From positions 1 through 16,338 of the forward strand of contig JAFLUQ010000037.1 in the NCBI GenBank assembly GCA_022508735.1: DNA of 16,338 nt, written 5' to 3'. Source of the DNA: Oscillospiraceae bacterium. GTDB taxonomy: Bacteria; Bacillota; Clostridia; UMGS1883. Both the position numbers and the translations under genes were made by a program. The notes beneath the pieces were generated by a model that was not told the DNA's origin, did not search any database, and saw nothing but the letters and a program-made list of their open reading frames with translations. The first letter of the stretch is position 1. Each line of letters begins with the position of its first letter. Shown one piece after another: positions 14,125 through 16,338 of this stretch.

Positions 14125-15147
14125 TTATGATAATATTTTACTGAGCGCCGCCACGTCTTCTGGGGTTGTGGCCCAGCTGGTCGCAAAGCGCACTACGCTG
14201 TGATTATCGTCGTATTTTTCCCAAAAGCTGAAGGCTACCTTTTTTCTCAGTTCCTCCATTTTTGCGTTCTCAAGAATCAAAAACTGCTGATTTGTGGGCG
14301 ATTTCAGGTAGAAGGTATAGCCCTTTTCCTCAAATACATGTTTCATTTCATTAGCTGTCTCTATGGCCGTACGAGCGATTTTCTCATATAGGCCGTCGGT
14401 AAACAGTGCGTCGAACTGCACTCCCAGCAGCCGCCCTTTTGCGAGCAGTGCCCCGTGCCGCTTGGTAACGGTGGTAAAGCGCTTTGGGCCGCCCTTGGGG
14501 AACACCACTGCCTCGCCGCATAGTGCGCCTACCTTAGTGCCACCGATATAGAACACGTCTGTGAGCCGCGCTATATCGCTGAGCCCAAGATCACCGCCGC
14601 TCGCCAGAGCATACCCGAGCCGCGCTCCGTCCATATAAAGAGGGATATCCCTCTCTCTGCAAACCTCAGAAAGTGCGGTCAGCTCCTCCTTGGTGTAGAG
14701 CGTTCCGTACTCGGTAGGGTGAGAAATATATACCATTCCCGGGAAAACCATGTGTTCATGATTTGCGTCATTGAAAAATTGATCGAGATATTTCTTTACC
14801 TCGGTAGAATCGAGCTTGCCCTCGTGGCCCGGCAGAGAGAGCACCTTGTGGCCGGTGTACTCGATAGCTCCCGCCTCATGGGTGTTTATATGGCCGCTGT
14901 CCGCGGCTATAACGCCCTCACAGTCTCCGAGCACAGCCGCGATAACGAGCTGATTTGTCTGTGTTCCGCCCACAATGAAGCGAACGTCGGCCTCGGGGGC
15001 CTTGCAGGCCTCGCGTATCTTTCTGACAGCGCTTTTGGTGTATTCGTCCGTCCCGTATCCGGGAGCCTTTTCATAGTTTGTTTCTATCAGGCGGCGAAGC
15101 ACTGCCTCGTGCGCGCCCTCGGAATAGTCGTTCTCAAAGTAAAGCAT
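14125..15147 (-). CDS. Threonine aldolase / beta-eliminating lyase family PLP enzyme
   Basis: A 340-aa fold-type I PLP enzyme of the low-specificity L-threonine aldolase family (Beta_elim_lyase). Members split threonine or allo-threonine to glycine and acetaldehyde, or act on related amino acids, in the cytoplasm. Seen: FENDYSEGAHEAVLRRL at the N-terminus, FIVGGTQTNQLV (57-68), DSGHINTHEAGAIE (83-96), LYMDGARLGYAL (170-181) with the Asp that pairs with the pyridine nitrogen, and YIGGTKVGALCGEA (200-213) with the Schiff-base Lys at about 205. The start is ATG 15147: GGAG at 15154-15157 is 6 nt upstream. An ATG at 15159 would put that site inside the gene. Its leader on the minus strand holds the structured elements at 15212-15421; no clear promoter was found. 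Confidence 0.88.
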   Translation of the reverse strand: MLYFENDYSEGAHEAVLRRLIETNYEKAPGYGTDEYTKSAVRKIREACKAPEADVRFIVGGTQTNQLVIAAVLGDCEGVIAADSGHINTHEAGAIEYTGHKVLSLPGHEGKLDSTEVKKYLDQFFNDANHEHMVFPGMVYISHPTEYGTLYTKEELTALSEVCRERDIPLYMDGARLGYALASGGDLGLSDIARLTDVFYIGGTKVGALCGEAVVFPKGGPKRFTTVTKRHGALLAKGRLLGVQFDALFTDGLYEKIARTAIETANEMKHVFEEKGYTFYLKSPTNQQFLILENAKMEELRKKVAFSFWEKYDDNHSVVRFATSWATTPEDVAALSKILS

Positions 15148-15211
15148 TATAATCTCCATTCTTCGTTATGTAGTGTGGATACACAGGGGCCGGCCGAAAA
15201 AATCGTGCAGA

Positions 15212-15305
15212 ACGGACGAAAATCAGTTTGTGAAGGAGGCAAAGCCGACGTAACAAACCCTCCCGACGGCGTACATTGGTACGCCGAGAGGTGATTTTCG
15301 TTCGT
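15212..15305. repeat. Element A: imperfect palindrome folding as a three-way junction
   Basis: Outer stem of 14 bp (15212-15225 with 15292-15305, one G-U on the plus strand). Directly adjoining are a 6-bp arm (15226-15231 with 15253-15258, a small GGC/GCC hairpin inside) and a third arm of 4 bp (15259-15262 with 15288-15291) topped by CGGCGTAC/GTACGCCG (15267-15274 with 15279-15286). No unpaired bases occur at the junction. It could be a structured RNA leader of the minus-strand PLP gene, or a small non-autonomous repeat of the REP/MITE kind. Family not recognised. Confidence 0.6.
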
Positions 15306-15306
15306 A

Positions 15307-15421
15307 GCTTAGGAGCTTATAATAGAGAATTTCGCCTTTTTTGGCGTAAATTCTACATTTAATAACCATTTTTGACCTTAGGAACATATACGCTTTAAAA
15401 CATAGTCAAAAGCTCCTAAGC
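15307..15421. repeat. Element B: AT-rich palindromic element with 12-bp terminal inverted repeats
   Basis: Perfect 12-bp ends GCTTAGGAGCTT (15307-15318) and AAGCTCCTAAGC (15410-15421). Inside are a hairpin (15326-15336 with 15343-15354, one bulged T) and a second stem TTTGAC/GTCAAA (15371-15376 with 15405-15410, sharing one base with the outer stem). It starts one base after element A. The shape fits a MITE or a structured RNA. No flanking target duplication is evident. Confidence 0.55.
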
Positions 15422-15438
15422 GCTCTGCGCGACTTTTT

Positions 15439-15906
15439 TTACGGCCCCACCGCCTTCGGGCATTTTGCCCATACCTTTCCGATTATTTCTGCAGCCTTTT
15501 CAAGGCCCTCTCTGTCGTTTTCGTCAAAGCGGGCAAGGCTGGGACTGTCGATATCAAGCACACCCACAACTGTTCCGCCTACGGTTATCGGAACCACGAT
15601 CTCGCTGTTGCTGCAGGCGTCGCAGGCAATATGCCCGGGGAATTCGTGCACATTCTTAACAAGCTGTGTTTCATTTTTAGCAGCAGCCGTGCCGCAGACT
15701 CCGCGCCCCATTGGGATATTTACGCAGGCGGTCTTGCCCTGAAACGGCCCGAGGAACAGCCTGTCCCCCTCGACGATATAAAAACCTGCCCAGTTGATGT
15801 CACTGAGGTACTCCCCTAACAGCGCCGAGGCGTTAGAGAGGTTTGTTATAAGATAGTCGCTCTCACTGAGCAGGGCGGCAAGCTTTTTGTTCATGTCATT
15901 ATACAT
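15439..15906 (-). CDS. msrC: Free methionine-(R)-sulfoxide reductase, GAF domain (fRMsr)
   Basis: A 155-aa single-GAF-domain enzyme that reduces free methionine-R-sulfoxide to methionine in the cytoplasm, part of oxidative damage repair. It keeps the fRMsr signature: NWAGFYI (38-44), LGPFQGKTACVNIPMGRGVCGTA (52-74) and GHIACDACSNSEIVVP (91-106). C61, C71 and C95 match the three catalytic/resolving Cys of E. coli YebR (Cys84, 94, 118); C98 is an extra one. Length is typical. Start ATG 15906 has AAGGAG 8 nt upstream. A TATAAT-like -10 (complement of 15926-15931) with a poor -35 may be its promoter. It directly follows the 95-bp duplicated tail of the upstream gene. The symbol follows common usage for this family. 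Confidence 0.92.
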   Translation of the reverse strand: MYNDMNKKLAALLSESDYLITNLSNASALLGEYLSDINWAGFYIVEGDRLFLGPFQGKTACVNIPMGRGVCGTAAAKNETQLVKNVHEFPGHIACDACSNSEIVVPITVGGTVVGVLDIDSPSLARFDENDREGLEKAAEIIGKVWAKCPKAVGP

Positions 15907-15934
15907 AATCTATACTCCTTTTATAATTATACAT

Positions 15935-16029
15935 AATATTACAAATTTGCCACTACGGCTATACCCATTTTTACTTTTTTCGGTAACCTTTACATCGCAG
16001 CTATACAAATCTTCGATTTGTAGGGTAAT
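15935..16029. repeat. 95-bp tandem direct repeat, copy 1
   Basis: First of two adjacent copies at exactly 95-bp spacing. The core from about 15946 to 16029 differs from copy 2 at only three positions; the first dozen bases are more diverged. Each copy contains the hairpin TACAAATC-TTC-GATTTGTA. This copy is outside the present reading frame and lies just upstream of the fRMsr gene's putative -10. Confidence 0.9.
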
Positions 16030-16338
16030 CATACCACAATTTTGCCACTGCGGCTATACCCATGTTTACTTTTTTTGGTAACCTTTACATCGCAGCTATA
16101 CAAATCTTCGATTTGTAGGGTAATGTCACCGACCTCCACTACTGCCTTGGGCATGTTCGTTTTCTGCCAAAGCTGGGGATCAAAGCTGTCTTCCTTATAT
16201 TTGGACGAGAATATTTTGGCGCTGCCCTCGCTGCCAAAGAGAACCACCTTCTTGTTGAAGGTAGAAAGGCCCTCTACTGTGACCGGGCGGGAAACTCCTG
16301 TGTACACTTCAAGCGTTATTCTGAAAAAGTATGTCAGG
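16029..16338 (-). CDS. C-terminal part of an unrecognised protein, tail altered by tandem duplication
   Basis: An open minus-strand frame enters from the right edge and runs 102 codons to TGA at 16029-16031. The 5' part is outside the window, so the GTG at 16307 need not be the start. The visible peptide (ITLEVYTGVSRPVTVEGL, then KKVVLFGSEGSAKIF, then MPKAVVEVGDITLQIEDL) reads as beta-rich with no membrane segment. The last 30 residues are basic (KVTKKSKHGYSRSGK). No family recognised. The tail is encoded by one copy of a 95-bp tandem duplication. In the other copy, the equivalent frame would run on to a TAG at 15910-15912, only 3 nt before the fRMsr start. This suggests an ancestral gene directly coupled to fRMsr. 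Confidence 0.6.
   Translation of the reverse strand, partial: LTYFFRITLEVYTGVSRPVTVEGLSTFNKKVVLFGSEGSAKIFSSKYKEDSFDPQLWQKTNMPKAVVEVGDITLQIEDLYSCDVKVTKKSKHGYSRSGKIVV
16030..16124. repeat. 95-bp tandem direct repeat, copy 2
   Basis: Second copy, encoding the C-terminal 31 or so residues of the partial minus-strand gene (from about ITLQIEDLYS to the end). It includes that gene's TGA stop near its left boundary. Because 95 is not a multiple of three, copy 1 is read in another frame. Confidence 0.9.

Larger units (their letters stand above)
15148..15438. other. Structured intergenic region without a gene
   Basis: About 290 nt between the stop of the fRMsr gene and the start of the PLP enzyme gene. 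It holds a GGCCGGCC palindrome at 15188-15195, two adjacent base-paired elements (15212-15305 and 15307-15421), and a small GCGC-TCT-GCGC hairpin followed by seven T at 15420-15440 on the plus strand. No convincing ORF and no clear promoter for the PLP enzyme gene were seen. Confidence 0.6.

Noticed and set aside
15420..15440. GCGC-TCT-GCGC hairpin plus seven T as a plus-strand terminator
   Set aside because: The stem is only 4 bp and no plus-strand transcript is evident upstream; part of the sequence is the outer arm of element B.
15935..16124. CRISPR array
   Set aside because: Only two contiguous 95-bp copies with no spacers between them; this is a tandem duplication.
1..16338. tRNA or rRNA genes, complete insertion sequences, or a complete defence system
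   Set aside because: No cloverleaf, rRNA segment, transposase or toxin/nuclease cassette was recognised; the only mobility gene is the truncated serine recombinase.

Overview
The window reads as a chromosomal piece of a Gram-positive, endospore-forming member of the Clostridia, most likely a gut Oscillospirales/Ruminococcaceae-type organism. The basis is a YtxC-like sporulation gene, strong AGGAGG ribosome binding sites, AT-rich promoters of the TTGACA-N17-TATAAT type in a coding background of about 50% GC, stem-loop-plus-T-run terminators, and several protein families typical of Clostridia (DUF6873 GME-fold protein, COG2426 small export protein, RecD2, free-Met-R-sulfoxide reductase). This placement is inference; there is no rRNA or marker gene here.

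Layout. The left edge (1-128, minus) is the start of an RpiB/LacA/LacB-type sugar-phosphate isomerase, divergent from a DUF6873/YtxC-like pair (203-1649). A 44-bp perfect palindrome separates that pair from a convergent voltage-gated K+ channel gene (1688-2407). A UvrD/PcrA-like helicase (2543-4693) is divergent from the channel and convergent with a DAHP synthase gene (4738-5769). Next come a COG2426 membrane protein and metK (5944-7680). After metK there is a hairpin, a tiny membrane-anchored protein, recD2 and a short QueG-like Fe-S protein (7764-10927), with overlapping or near-overlapping genes. A strong promoter inside the 3' end of the QueG-like gene drives a 24-codon ORF followed by an intrinsic terminator (10967-11087). 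Two GNAT acetyltransferase genes follow (11112-12796).

The right third lies on the minus strand and looks more rearranged. In transcription order from the right edge it holds: the C-terminal part of an unrecognised gene ending in a 95-bp tandem duplication; a free-methionine-(R)-sulfoxide reductase gene; a roughly 290-bp intergenic region with two adjacent, heavily base-paired elements; a threonine-aldolase-family PLP enzyme; a serine recombinase that stops after its recombinase domain; and a Cys-rich protein whose 5' end overlaps the recombinase tail. The recombinase/Cys-rich junction looks like the scar of a mobile element.

Themes are DNA repair/helicases (UvrD-like, RecD2), methionine and SAM metabolism (metK, fRMsr), aromatic amino acid entry (DAHP synthase) and tRNA-modification-like Fe-S chemistry. 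I do not see a complete, clearly new defence or biosynthetic system. The best candidates for undescribed biology are the leader ORF/terminator ahead of the two acetyltransferases, the paired three-way-junction elements at 15212-15421, and the recombinase-Cys-rich gene junction.
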